Part shown: piece by piece, positions 35,355 to 44,869 of the stretch | Position numbering within the stretch: position 1 is the first letter of the stretch | Layout of the letters: each line of letters opens with the position of its first letter | NCBI RefSeq assembly: GCF_900111885.1 | Contig: NZ_FOKG01000001.1 | Location: forward strand, 248,001 to 312,000 | Origin: Amycolatopsis marina | Lineage (GTDB): Bacteria; Actinomycetota; Actinomycetes; Mycobacteriales; Pseudonocardiaceae | Length of the DNA: 64,000 bases | Direction of reading: 5' to 3' | Position numbers and translations under genes: made by a program | Notes under the pieces: generated by a model | What the model saw: the letters and a program-made list of their open reading frames with translations, nothing else | Databases searched by the model: none | What the model was told of the DNA's origin: nothing

Positions 35355-36587
35355 ATGCGCGCACCCGGCCGTGCCCATCGCCTTCTCGGCGCCCTGCTCA
35401 GCACGGCCGTGGGGTTCGCCCTGCTCACGGTCGCTGCGGCACCGGTTTCCGCCGAGCCATCCTTCTACGATCCTCCCTCACCGTTACCACCGGGCCAGCC
35501 CGGTGACGTCATCAAGAGCGAGCCGTCGGAGTTCTTCATCGACCCGGTCAAGCTCATCCGCGCCCCGGCACAGGTGCAGCGGATCATGTACCGCAGCAAG
35601 AACACCCACGGCGAGCCGATCGCGGTGACCGGCACCGTCCTCACCCCGGACGCCGAATGGTCCGGCGCAGGGGAGCGGCCGATCGTCGGCTACGCACCGG
35701 GGACCCAGGGTGTCGGCGACAACTGCGCGCCCTCCAAGGCACTCGCGGCGGGCCTGGAGTACGAGGGCCCGTTCATCGCGGGGATGCTCACCCGCGGCTT
35801 CGCGGTCGTGGTCACCGACTACGAGGGCCTCGGCACTCCGGGCATGCACACCTACGTCAACCGGGCAGCCGAAGGACACGCGGTACTCGACGCGATCAGG
35901 GCGGCGCAGCGGCTGCCGCAGGCGGACCTGCCCGACGCGGGACCGGTGGGCATCGCGGGCTACTCGCAGGGCGGCGGCGCCTCCGCCGCCGCGGCCGAAC
36001 TGGCCCCGGAGTACGCGCCCGAACTCGACATCAAGGGCGCGTACGCGGGCGCGGTGCCCGCCGACCTCGCGAAGGTGGCGGGTGTGCTCGACGGGCACTA
36101 TGCGGCCGGCTTCCTCGGCTACTCGGTGCTCAGCCTGGACGCGGCATACCCGGAGCTGAACCTTCCCGACCTGCTCAACGAGAAGGGGCGGCAACTGCTG
36201 GCCGAGGTCGCGACCCAGTGCACGCCGGAGGCGATCACCGCGCACGCGTTCACGAAGACGGCGACGCTGACGAAGGACGGCCGTCCGCTGGCCGCCTATC
36301 TCGACGAGGAGCCCTACGCCTCGCGGGTGGCGGAGCAGCGGATCGGCGAGCGGAAGCCGGAGGCGCCGACGCTGGTCGTGCACAGCGCGCTGGACGACAT
36401 CGTGCCCTACGGCCAGGGCAGGCAGATGGCCAAGGAGTGGTGCGCCCAGGGCGCCACCGTGCAGTTCAGCACCTCGTTGGTGCCGTCCCACGTCGGTGGC
36501 GCGATCCGGGCTTACCCGGAGGCGTTCGCCTGGCTGGATGCACGGTTCGCAGGCAAGCGCGCACCGGACAACTGCGGTCGGTTCTGA
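35355..36587 (+). CDS. Secreted lipase/esterase of the LIP family
   Basis: A 410-residue alpha/beta hydrolase with a signal peptide (1-34, ending VSAEP). Seen: GYSQGGG nucleophile elbow near residue 200, SALDDIVPYGQG with the catalytic Asp around 340, and PSHVGG with the His around 378; the region matches secretory lipases. It cleaves ester bonds in triglyceride or related lipids outside the cell. The ATG is preceded by GAGGAGC. It is probably repressed by the divergent TetR. Confidence 0.88.
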   Translation: MRAPGRAHRLLGALLSTAVGFALLTVAAAPVSAEPSFYDPPSPLPPGQPGDVIKSEPSEFFIDPVKLIRAPAQVQRIMYRSKNTHGEPIAVTGTVLTPDAEWSGAGERPIVGYAPGTQGVGDNCAPSKALAAGLEYEGPFIAGMLTRGFAVVVTDYEGLGTPGMHTYVNRAAEGHAVLDAIRAAQRLPQADLPDAGPVGIAGYSQGGGASAAAAELAPEYAPELDIKGAYAGAVPADLAKVAGVLDGHYAAGFLGYSVLSLDAAYPELNLPDLLNEKGRQLLAEVATQCTPEAITAHAFTKTATLTKDGRPLAAYLDEEPYASRVAEQRIGERKPEAPTLVVHSALDDIVPYGQGRQMAKEWCAQGATVQFSTSLVPSHVGGAIRAYPEAFAWLDARFAGKRAPDNCGRF

Positions 36588-36595
36588 GCTTGCAG

Positions 36596-36619
36596 GACCG
36601 GCCTCAGCTGAGGCCGGTC
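36596..36619. terminator. 24-bp palindrome between lipase and DUF3151 genes
   Basis: Perfect palindrome with core CCGGCCTCAGCTGAGGCCGG at the convergent junction; it includes the stop of the DUF3151 gene. Fits a two-way terminator. Confidence 0.65.
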
Positions 36620-37017
36620 GCCGCGGCCGCGGCCGGGTCGGAATCGGCGAGGAACTTGGTGCAGCGCTCGTACTCCTCGCTCTCCCCGATCCGGCCCGCG
36701 GCCTTGGCAAGTACGGCGAGCGAACGCAGGAAGCCCTGGTTGGGGCGGTGCGACCACGGCACCGGGCCGAAGCCCTTCCAGCCGGCGCGGCGCAACTGGT
36801 CGAGTCCCCGGTGGTACCCGGTACGGGCGTAGGCGTAGGCGGCGACCGTCTCGCCCGCCTCGAAGGCATTGTGGGCCAGTGCGGCCCACGCCTCGCTGAA
36901 GTCGGGGTACTCCGCGGCGACCTCGGCGGGGTCGGTGCCGGAATCCATGGCGGCTTCGGCTTCGGTTCGCTCGGGCAGGTGGGTCGGCTCGGGGCCGAGC
37001 AGGTTGGCGTGCGTCAT
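36604..37017 (-). CDS. DUF3151 family protein
   Basis: A 137-residue helical protein: NLLGPEPTHLPERTEAEAAM, then the ALAHNAFEAGETVAAYAYARTGYHRGLD repeat-like helix region, ending in an acidic/Ala tail. It matches the actinobacterial DUF3151 family, which also lies near fba in mycobacteria. Function unknown. ATG at 37017 has a weak ribosome site. Confidence 0.85.
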   Translation of the reverse strand: MTHANLLGPEPTHLPERTEAEAAMDSGTDPAEVAAEYPDFSEAWAALAHNAFEAGETVAAYAYARTGYHRGLDQLRRAGWKGFGPVPWSHRPNQGFLRSLAVLAKAAGRIGESEEYERCTKFLADSDPAAAAATGLS

Positions 37018-37072
37018 GCCACCATTCTGCGCCGACGTGGGGCACGGAGTTCCGTGCGGGGGTGAGCAGCGG

Positions 37073-37162
37073 CTACAGCAGCAGCAAGGCGAGCGTGGTG
37101 CTCGCGGCGGCGAGCACCAGTGCACCGACGAGAACGGCGGCGACCAGACGTTTGGGCATCAT
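37073..37162 (-). CDS. Possible 29-aa hydrophobic peptide
   Basis: A short open frame MMPKRLVAAVLVGALVLAAA then STTLALLLL, a single hydrophobic helix. It sits just upstream of the DUF3151 gene on the same strand. No convincing ribosome site; could be chance. Confidence 0.3.
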   Translation of the reverse strand: MMPKRLVAAVLVGALVLAAASTTLALLLL

Positions 37163-37230
37163 CGGGCGACACCCTGCCCGGCACTCAGCACGGCAGACAA
37201 ATCCACCACTCCTATGGGTGAAGGGTCGGA

Positions 37231-37285
37231 TGTCCCCAATGCCACATTGGGGAACTTGAAGTTCCCGAATGTGGCATTGGGGACA
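37231..37285. repeat. CCCCAATG-type inverted repeat, copy B
   Basis: 18-bp perfect arms (37231-37248 and 37268-37285) with a 19-base loop that is itself a palindrome around TTGAAGTTC, making nested hairpins. It lies directly after the fba stop. Related to the element at 31579. Confidence 0.85.
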
Positions 37286-37300
37286 ACCTGAAGGGCTGGC

Positions 37301-38332
<1,032 letters not shown>

Positions 38333-38404
38333 CGTTGTCCTCCTCGAAAACGCGGCAGCTTGTGCCCGCATCCTACGAGGCCCGGGTCGCGACCCCCTCA
38401 GCAG

Positions 38405-39238
38405 TCAGCGCAGCACCTTCGCCAGTTCCCGGTAGGCGGGCAGCGGGTCGGCGCCCTCCTCGGTGAGGACCTGGATGTTGACGTGGTCCGCGCCCGCGTC
38501 GAGGTGCGCGGTGACGCCGGCCGCGACGGTCTCGGCGTCGCCGTGCAGGGCCAGTGCGTCGATCAGGCGGTCGCTGCCACCGTCGGCGATGTCCTCCTCG
38601 CTCCAGCCGAGACGGCGCAGGTTCTTCACGTAGTTGACCAGCATCAGATAGGGGTAACGCACGGCCGGCCTGCCGATCGCACGAGCGCGTTCGGGGTCGG
38701 TGTCGAGGACGACCTTCTGTTCCGGCGCCAGCAGCGGGCCCGCGCCGAGGATCTCGCGCGCCTGCCGGGTGTGCTCCGGGGTGGTCAGGTACGGATGGGC
38801 TCCGGCGGTGCGCTCACCGGAGAGGCGCAGCACCTTCGGACCGAGCGCGGCCAGCACGCGACCTTCGACCGGGACGCCCGCCGCGTCCAGCTGGTCGAGG
38901 TACTCCACGATCTTGTCGTAGGGGCGGGTGTAGGTCTGCTGTGCCTCGGGGTGGCCGATGCCGACGCCGAGCAGGAACCGGTCGGGGTGCTTGGCGGCGA
39001 TGCGCTGGTAGCACCGGGCCACGGTGTCCGCGTCGTCGGTCCACATGTTCACGATCCCGGTCGCGACCGTCAGTGTGCTGGTCGCGTCGAGCAGGCTCTC
39101 GGCGAGTTCGAGGTCACCGGGAGGCGAACCGCCGATCCACACCGCGCCGAAGCCGAGCGCCTCCAACTCGGCGGCCAGCTCCGGGGAGAGCCCACCCGCG
39201 AAACGCCAGATTCCGTACCTACCCAGATCAACAGCCAT
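38405..39238 (-). CDS. LLM-class F420-dependent oxidoreductase
   Basis: A 277-residue TIM-barrel enzyme of the luciferase-like (LLM) F420 group: ELEALGFGAVWIGGSPPGDL near the start, GIGHPEAQQTYTRPYDK and a C-terminal VTAHLDAGADHVNIQVL. It uses deazaflavin for reduction or oxidation of an unknown substrate. ATG at 39238. Its upstream region carries palindrome repeats. Confidence 0.85.
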   Translation of the reverse strand: MAVDLGRYGIWRFAGGLSPELAAELEALGFGAVWIGGSPPGDLELAESLLDATSTLTVATGIVNMWTDDADTVARCYQRIAAKHPDRFLLGVGIGHPEAQQTYTRPYDKIVEYLDQLDAAGVPVEGRVLAALGPKVLRLSGERTAGAHPYLTTPEHTRQAREILGAGPLLAPEQKVVLDTDPERARAIGRPAVRYPYLMLVNYVKNLRRLGWSEEDIADGGSDRLIDALALHGDAETVAAGVTAHLDAGADHVNIQVLTEEGADPLPAYRELAKVLR

Positions 39239-39253
39239 GTTCCAGCCAACCCG

Positions 39254-39356
39254 GGAACCCGTCGACGAATTCCCCGGGGAGCACGGTCTGTCGCACTTTC
39301 CCGGGAAAGTGCGACACCCGGCGTGTGCAAGTACAGCACTTTCCCGGGAAAGTGTT
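39254..39356. repeat. Composite palindrome block (partial EcoRI/SalI-like copy plus CACTTTC pair)
   Basis: A degenerate relative of the GAATTCGTCGAC palindrome (about 39254-39276), then a perfect 28-bp palindrome at 39290-39317 with the CACTTTC core, and a second copy at 39337-39356. The CACTTTC centres are 43 bp apart; the spacer at 39314-39336 is the inverted relative of that at 2831-2853. The block fills the divergent gap between the LLM and SDR genes. Confidence 0.85.
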
Positions 39357-39438
39357 CTTACCGACGAGTAGCCTACCGGGAGTAAGTTGAGGTACGGTCC
39401 TGGTCATCAAGCACGACGGCGTGTCGAGGAGGCACCAG

Positions 39439-40353
39439 ATGGCGAATCCGCTCTCCCTGCTGACCGGTGGCGGCAAGAACAAGGTCAAGGGCAAGGTCGT
39501 CCTGATCACCGGGGCGGCGCGCGGAATCGGCGCGGGCCTCGCCGAGCGGCTCGCCGCCGACGGCGCCAAGGTCGCCCTCGTCGGCCTGGAGGCCGAGGAA
39601 CAGCGCGCGGTGGCGGAGAAGATCGGCCCCAGCGCCCACTCCTGGGAGGCCGACGTCACCAGCTGGGAAGCCCTCGAATCCGCGACGGCAGGCGTGGTCG
39701 AACGCTTCGGCGGGATCGACATCGTGATCGCCAACGCGGGCATCGCCACCACCGGCTTCGTCCGGTCGGTCGACCCCGCCGCGTTCGAGAAGGTGATCGA
39801 GGTCGATCTGCTCGGTGTCTGGCGCACGTTCCGTGTGACGATGCCGCACGTCATCGAACGCAAGGGGTATCTGCTGGCGATCTCCTCGCTGGCCGCTATC
39901 ACCCACGCCCCGGGCATGGCCAACTACTCGGCGGCCAAGGCAGGCGTGGAGGCGTTCTGCAACAGCCTGCGCGCCGAGGTGCACCATCTCGGCGTCAAGG
40001 TCGGGGTCGCGCATCCGACCTGGATCCGCACCGACCTCGTGGACAGCGCCGACGCCCACCCGGTGTTCGGCAAGATGCGCGCGGGCATGCCTGGCCTGAT
40101 CGGCAAGACCTACCCGTTGACGGTCGCACTCGACTGCCTGGAAGCCGGGATCAAACGCCGCGCCAGGACCATCCACGTCCCGCGCTGGGTCGGCGGGCTC
40201 AAGCTCATCCGCGCGTTCCTGCCGCCGATCATCGAGATCGGTTCGCGCAAGCTCGTGCCGGAGGCCGACCGGGGCGCGCTGGAGGACATCCGGACCCGCG
40301 GCGCACGCGAAGCCGCCGTGACGGGCCACGGCGGCCGCGCGGCCATCAGGTAA
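39439..40353 (+). CDS. Short-chain dehydrogenase/reductase
   Basis: A 304-residue SDR. Seen: cofactor motif ITGAARGIGAGLAERL, NAGIATTGF, Ser in ISSLAAI, and the catalytic YSAAK. The C-terminal part is longer than in a basic SDR. ATG at 39439 is six bases after GAGGAGG. Substrate unknown. Confidence 0.9.
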   Translation: MANPLSLLTGGGKNKVKGKVVLITGAARGIGAGLAERLAADGAKVALVGLEAEEQRAVAEKIGPSAHSWEADVTSWEALESATAGVVERFGGIDIVIANAGIATTGFVRSVDPAAFEKVIEVDLLGVWRTFRVTMPHVIERKGYLLAISSLAAITHAPGMANYSAAKAGVEAFCNSLRAEVHHLGVKVGVAHPTWIRTDLVDSADAHPVFGKMRAGMPGLIGKTYPLTVALDCLEAGIKRRARTIHVPRWVGGLKLIRAFLPPIIEIGSRKLVPEADRGALEDIRTRGAREAAVTGHGGRAAIR

Positions 40354-40359
40354 CCCTGG

Positions 40360-40647
40360 TCAGACCGAGGCCGGGGGCACCCATGCGCCGATCAGCGGGG
40401 TGAACTCCCGGACCGTGCGCTCCTCGATGGCGCCCTCGATGTGGTACGGATCGGCGTCGATCACGGCCTGGAGGGCCTCGCGGTCCTCTGCCTGGCAGAG
40501 GAACATGCCGCCAGTTCCGTCCGCCAGCGGTCCGGCGACGGCGATGACGCCCTGCTCGGCCAGGTCCTCGAGGTAGTCCCGGTGGCGCGGACGCACCTCG
40601 GCGAACTTGTCCTGCACATAACGGATTTCCACCACAAACCAGGCCAT
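40360..40647 (-). CDS. YciI-family protein
   Basis: A 95-residue protein with the YciI pattern: WFVVEIRYVQDKFAEVRPRHRDYL, GPLADGTGGMFL, DPYHIEGA. YciI-like proteins are small dimeric enzymes or regulators of unclear substrate. ATG at 40647 with GGAGGACAG. It converges on the SDR gene. Confidence 0.85.
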   Translation of the reverse strand: MAWFVVEIRYVQDKFAEVRPRHRDYLEDLAEQGVIAVAGPLADGTGGMFLCQAEDREALQAVIDADPYHIEGAIEERTVREFTPLIGAWVPPASV

Positions 40648-40818
40648 CTGTCCTCCAGAATCGACGTGCGGGTGCCAGCGAACCGTAAGCGATCGAGGGA
40701 CACCCGCGATCATCACGGTTCAACCACTAGCGCGCGCATGGGCACCCGATACGCTTTGCTGATGGGCAGACGGTCGCCCAGGACAGGTAGCGGACACAGG
40801 CCAGGGACGGGGACGTAG

Positions 40819-41397
40819 ATGCAGGGCAGCGCGGAGAGCAGCGTCGAGCAGACGCTCGGCCACCTGCGCACGATGGACGCGCCGGTGCCGCCGGTCAGAC
40901 CCACGGCACCGCTGACCCTGGAGGACCTCTACCGGACCCATCGGATGCGCCTCGTCCGGCTGGCGATCCTGCTGGTCGACGAGCCCGCCACCGCCGAGGA
41001 CGTCGTGCAGGAGGCGTTCACCGGCCTGCACCGCAACTGGGGCAACCTGCGGGACGCCGCCGCGGCCGTCGGTTACCTCCGCACCGCGGTGGTGAACGGG
41101 TCCCGCAGTGTCCTGCGCAGGCGCAAGACCGCTCGCGAGTACGTCCCCCCGCACGCGGTCAACGCACGCTCCGCCGAAAGTCTCGCGATGCTCTCGACGG
41201 AGCACCAGTCCGTGGTGAACGCGCTGTCCAAGCTCCCACCACGGCAGCGCGAGGTGCTCGTGCTGCGCTACTACGGCGGGCTTTCGGAGGCCGAGATCTC
41301 CGAGGCGGCCGGCATCTCCAAGGGAACGGTCAAGTCGACCGCGAGCCGGGCACTCGAAGCCCTGCAGAAGGTGATGCGGGAACAGGGTCGTAACTAA
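40819..41397 (+). CDS. SigE-family sigma factor
   Basis: A 192-residue ECF-type sigma factor: region 2 LYRTHRMRLVRLAILLVDEPATAEDVVQEAF and region 4 LPPRQREVLVLRYYGGLSEAEISEAAGISKGTVKSTASRAL. No anti-sigma partner gene follows; nagA is 55 bases downstream. ATG at 40819 gives an N-terminal extension of about 30 residues before region 2. Its regulon is unknown. Confidence 0.88.
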   Translation: MQGSAESSVEQTLGHLRTMDAPVPPVRPTAPLTLEDLYRTHRMRLVRLAILLVDEPATAEDVVQEAFTGLHRNWGNLRDAAAAVGYLRTAVVNGSRSVLRRRKTAREYVPPHAVNARSAESLAMLSTEHQSVVNALSKLPPRQREVLVLRYYGGLSEAEISEAAGISKGTVKSTASRALEALQKVMREQGRN

Positions 41398-41438
41398 GTA
41401 ACGAGATAGCCTCGAAACGTGGTGGGTTGCCCACGTCC

Positions 41439-41450
41439 TGGTCTGGACCA
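41439..41450. promoter_or_regulatory. DasR-type operator (dre) before nagA
   Basis: TGGTCTGGACCA matches the core of the DasR dre consensus TGGTCTAGACCA with one change. It ends two bases before the nagA start codon. DasR is a GntR repressor released by glucosamine-6-phosphate, so nagA would be induced by amino sugar. Confidence 0.85.
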
Positions 41451-41452
41451 AT

Positions 41453-42628
41453 ATGATGGCTGTCGTGAGTGGTGTCGAAGATTTCGTGCTGACCGGCGCT
41501 CGAATCGCCGGCCCGGATGGACTGATCGATTCCGGCTGGATTTCGGTCGCTGGTGAATTGATCACCGGGATCGGTTCCGGTCCCGCCCCTGCGGGCCGTC
41601 GAATCGATGTCTCGGGCTCCCTGATCGTCCCCGGATTCATCGACACCCACTGCCATGGCGGGGGCGGGGGCTCGTTCTCCACCACCGATCCCGCGGAGGC
41701 GAGCAACGCCATCGCCGCGCACCGCAGGCACGGCACCACAACTCTGCTGGCCAGCCTCGTCTCCGACCCCGTTCCCGTGCTGAACAGCCAGGTCGGGGCG
41801 CTGACCGAGCTGGTCGAGGACGGTGACCTCGCCGGAATTCACCTCGAGGGCCCGTTCATCGCGAAGTCCCGTTGCGGTGCGCACGACCCGGGAGCGCTGC
41901 GCGAGCCCGACACCGACACCGTCGACGCACTGCTGCAGGCGGGCAAGGGTCACGTCCGGATGGTCACCCTCGCTCCCGAACTCCACGGCGGCATCAAGGC
42001 CGTGCGCCAGCTCAGCGAGTCCGGCGTGCTCGTGGCGATCGGGCACACCGACGGCGTCGAGGAGCAGATTCGCCCCGCCATCGACGCTGGCGCCACCGTC
42101 GCCACCCACCTCTTCAACGGCATGCGCCCACTGCACCACCGGGAGCCGGGGCCGATCGGCGCGATGCTGGACGACGAACGGGTGACGATCGAGCTCATCT
42201 GCGATCTGGTCCACGTCCACCCGACCGTGCTCCGGCTGGCCGCCAAGCACGCCGGACTCGGCCGGACCGTGCTGATCACCGATGCGATGTCCGCCACCGA
42301 CGCGGCCGACGGCACCTACACCCTCGGCAGGCTCGACGTCGACGTCACCGCCGGCGTGGCGACCCTGGCCAGCAACGGATCACTGGCGGGCAGCACGCTG
42401 ACCATGGACGTCGCATTCCGGAACCTGGTCACCGGCGCGGGCCTGAGCATCACCGACGCCGTGCGCGCGACCTCGGGCAGGCCGGCCGAGTTGCTCGACC
42501 TCACCGGTACGACGGGTTCGCTGACCCCGGGCCTGCGCGCCGACCTGGTGGTACTGAACGACGAACTCCGCCCGGTCCGCGTGCTGCGCAGGGGAACGTG
42601 GATCGACGGAGTCGCGGCGTCGAAGTAG
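41453..42628 (+). CDS. nagA: N-acetylglucosamine-6-phosphate deacetylase
   Basis: A 391-residue amidohydrolase. Seen: metal-ligand motif IDTHCHGGGGGSF, HLEGPFIAKSRCGAHDP, IGHTDG, THLFNGMRPLHH and LITDAMSATD. It removes acetate from GlcNAc-6-P so the sugar enters glycolysis and wall synthesis. ATG at 41453 or 41456; a GTG at 41465 also fits. The dre site overlaps the start, and no clear ribosome site is visible, so the transcript may be nearly leaderless. Confidence 0.94.
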   Translation: MMAVVSGVEDFVLTGARIAGPDGLIDSGWISVAGELITGIGSGPAPAGRRIDVSGSLIVPGFIDTHCHGGGGGSFSTTDPAEASNAIAAHRRHGTTTLLASLVSDPVPVLNSQVGALTELVEDGDLAGIHLEGPFIAKSRCGAHDPGALREPDTDTVDALLQAGKGHVRMVTLAPELHGGIKAVRQLSESGVLVAIGHTDGVEEQIRPAIDAGATVATHLFNGMRPLHHREPGPIGAMLDDERVTIELICDLVHVHPTVLRLAAKHAGLGRTVLITDAMSATDAADGTYTLGRLDVDVTAGVATLASNGSLAGSTLTMDVAFRNLVTGAGLSITDAVRATSGRPAELLDLTGTTGSLTPGLRADLVVLNDELRPVRVLRRGTWIDGVAASK

Positions 42629-42632
42629 GCAG

Positions 42633-43202
42633 CTACGGACTGGCGCTCCGCAGCACGTTACCGAGGAGTGTGCGGATGTGGTCCTCGTCGGCCTGCCGTT
42701 CCCCGAGCAGGATGGCCGCGCACAGACCGTCAGCGAGCGCGATGAGGGCTTCGACCGCGTCGGGGTCGTCCGTCTGTGTCCTGGCGAGCTCCGCGACGTG
42801 CTCCCGCCAGCGCCAGGCCGCGGGCCGCAAGGCCGGGCGCCGTGCGGCCAACGTCGACAGCTCGCGTTCGGCGAGTGCGCGTTCCCGTCCCGGCCCGTCG
42901 GATTCGGCGATGAGCTGGGCCAGTCCCCGGAGTTTGTCCTCTTCGGAGTCGATGATCCGCCGGATGTGCTCGGTGTACGCGTCCGTGATGCTGGTCAGGG
43001 CCGCTACCAGCAGGTCGTCGAGGGTGGCGAAGTAGTAGAGCGTCAGGCTCGCCGGGATCCCGGCCTCCTTGGCGACGGTTCGGTGGGTCACCCCGGCAGC
43101 ACCGTCGCGGCGGACGACGGCGAGCGTCGCGTCGATGATTTCCGCACGTCGGCGTTGCCCGCGCAACTTGCGTCCGTCGACCACGTGCCCCTCATCGGCC
43201 AT
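42633..43202 (-). CDS. TetR-family regulator of the adjacent MFS exporter
   Basis: A 189-residue TetR protein with HTH at about 15-60 (RRAEIIDATLAVVRRDGAAGVTHRTVAKEAGIPASLTLYYF). ATG at 43202, near GGGAGAGG. Its start overlaps the MFS gene's end, so both are in one operon with MFS first. Confidence 0.85.
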   Translation of the reverse strand: MADEGHVVDGRKLRGQRRRAEIIDATLAVVRRDGAAGVTHRTVAKEAGIPASLTLYYFATLDDLLVAALTSITDAYTEHIRRIIDSEEDKLRGLAQLIAESDGPGRERALAERELSTLAARRPALRPAAWRWREHVAELARTQTDDPDAVEALIALADGLCAAILLGERQADEDHIRTLLGNVLRSASP

Positions 43203-44748
43203 CGCCTCTCCCATGGCTAGAGGGTATTGGCCCACTGTCGGGCGCGGCCGAGCCGAGTGGGCGGATGTGTCGCAGTGTCGTGAAACTGAGCAGCGACACG
43301 GCCGCGATGGCGATACCGGCGATGACAGCAGAAGCGTTGAGCCCGCTGACGAACGCGACGCGCGCGTGCTCGACAGCCGCGGCGGTCAACTGGTTCCCAG
43401 CCGACAGTGCCCCGGGGAGGCTGTCGGTGTACGCCTCGGCGGCAGCTGTCGGCAGGCCGGGTGGCGCCTCGATCGTTGTCCGGTAGATCGCCGTGGTCAG
43501 GCTGCCCAGCAGCGCCACTCCCACCGCGACACCCAGTTCCTGCACGGTTTCGGACAACGCTGCCGCCGATCCGGACTTCTCCGCCGAAACGGCCCCCACG
43601 ACGATGTCGGTACCCAGGGCGGCGATGGCCCCGAGCCCGAGGTACACGAAGGCGAACCCGGCGGCCACGCTCAGCTTGCTGTCGGTGTCGGCGAGGGCGA
43701 GCAGGGCGTAGCCGACCAGCGACAGCACCAGGGTGGCGAACATGACGATTCCGGGTGACACGCGCCGGGCCAGCAGGGGCGCGCCGATGGCCGCGAGGAG
43801 CATGGCCAGAGCCGGAATTCCCGTCCACATGCCCGCGGTCGTGGGTGAAAGACCGCCGACGAGCTGCAGGTACTGGGTGACCAGGAGCATCACTCCACCC
43901 ACGCCGACCAGGCCGATCAGCAGGACCGAAAGGGCGGCGACGAAAGCCCGGTTCGTGAAGAGTTTCATGTCCAGCAACGGCGCATCCAGCAGCAGTTGGC
44001 GGCGGACGAAGACCACCGCGGAACCACCGCCGAGCAGGACGGCAACCAGCACCCGGAGGTCGGGACCGTGCTCGGCGATGTGCTTGATCGCGTAGACGAT
44101 CGCCAGCACCGCTGCCAGCGACAACCCGACACTGAGCAGGTCGAGCCTGCCGGCCGCGCGTGCCCGGAACTCCGGCAGCAGCACCGGGGCAACGGCCAGC
44201 ACCAGCACCGCGACCGGAACCGCGAGCAGGAAGGCCGCACCCCACCAGAAGCTGCCGACCAGTAGCCCGCCCACCACCGGACCAGCGGCCATTCCCAGAC
44301 CGAACATCGTGGCCCAGACCCCGATCGCCACAGCACGCTGCCGGACGTCGGTGAACATGGTGCTGATCAGCGACAGGGTCGAGGGCATGAGGGTCGCCCC
44401 GGCCACACCGAGCAGGGCCCGAGCCACGATCAGCCACGTGGTGGTCGGCGCGAACGCCGCGAGGACCGAGACCGCGCCGAACGCGGCCATCCCGATCATC
44501 AGCAGGCGCCTTCGGCCGATCCGGTCGCCCAACGTGCCCATGGTCAGCAGGAATCCGGCGATGAAGAAGCCGTAGGCGTCCATGATCCACAAGGCTTCTG
44601 CCGCATTGGGGCGCAGGTCCGCGGACAGACTCGGCAGGACGAGGTAGAGCGCCGTCACGTCGAGCCCCAGCACCAGCGTCGGCAACGCCAGCAACCCGAG
44701 GCCGCTCCACTCCCGCCACCCGGCCCGCACGGGCTCCCCCTGGCTCAT
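43192..44748 (-). CDS. MFS drug exporter, DHA2/EmrB-QacA type (14 helices)
   Basis: A 518-residue efflux permease of the 14-helix group: LDVTALYLVLPSLSADL near the start (QacA-like LD.T...ALP), GTLGDRIGRRRLLMIG, and GPVVGGLLVGSFWWGAAFLLAVPV (motif C). Likely exports cationic or lipophilic toxins. ATG at 44748 after GGAGG. The upstream 33-bp dyad and the following TetR gene fit induction by substrate. Confidence 0.9.
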   Translation of the reverse strand: MSQGEPVRAGWREWSGLGLLALPTLVLGLDVTALYLVLPSLSADLRPNAAEALWIMDAYGFFIAGFLLTMGTLGDRIGRRRLLMIGMAAFGAVSVLAAFAPTTTWLIVARALLGVAGATLMPSTLSLISTMFTDVRQRAVAIGVWATMFGLGMAAGPVVGGLLVGSFWWGAAFLLAVPVAVLVLAVAPVLLPEFRARAAGRLDLLSVGLSLAAVLAIVYAIKHIAEHGPDLRVLVAVLLGGGSAVVFVRRQLLLDAPLLDMKLFTNRAFVAALSVLLIGLVGVGGVMLLVTQYLQLVGGLSPTTAGMWTGIPALAMLLAAIGAPLLARRVSPGIVMFATLVLSLVGYALLALADTDSKLSVAAGFAFVYLGLGAIAALGTDIVVGAVSAEKSGSAAALSETVQELGVAVGVALLGSLTTAIYRTTIEAPPGLPTAAAEAYTDSLPGALSAGNQLTAAAVEHARVAFVSGLNASAVIAGIAIAAVSLLSFTTLRHIRPLGSAAPDSGPIPSSHGRGDGR

Positions 44749-44767
44749 CACGCCTCCTGAGATAAAA

Positions 44768-44800
44768 TTGAACGTATGTACTACTTGTACCATAGTTCAA
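44768..44800. promoter_or_regulatory. TetR-type operator candidate upstream of the MFS operon
   Basis: An imperfect 33-bp dyad: TTGAAC at one end, GTTCAA at the other, with two GTAC blocks inside. AT-rich, it sits 20 bases ahead of the MFS start. Confidence 0.6.
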
Positions 44801-44869
44801 CTTCATGGCCGGTCGTGCCGAGTGCGCAGTACTGATCGGCATGTCGCCCCCACTCCCTAGACTGCCCCG

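Noticed and set aside
39290..39356. Repeated palindromes as a CRISPR array
   Set aside because: Only two repeats per block, the repeats are full palindromes, spacers are conserved rather than unique, and no cas genes are present.
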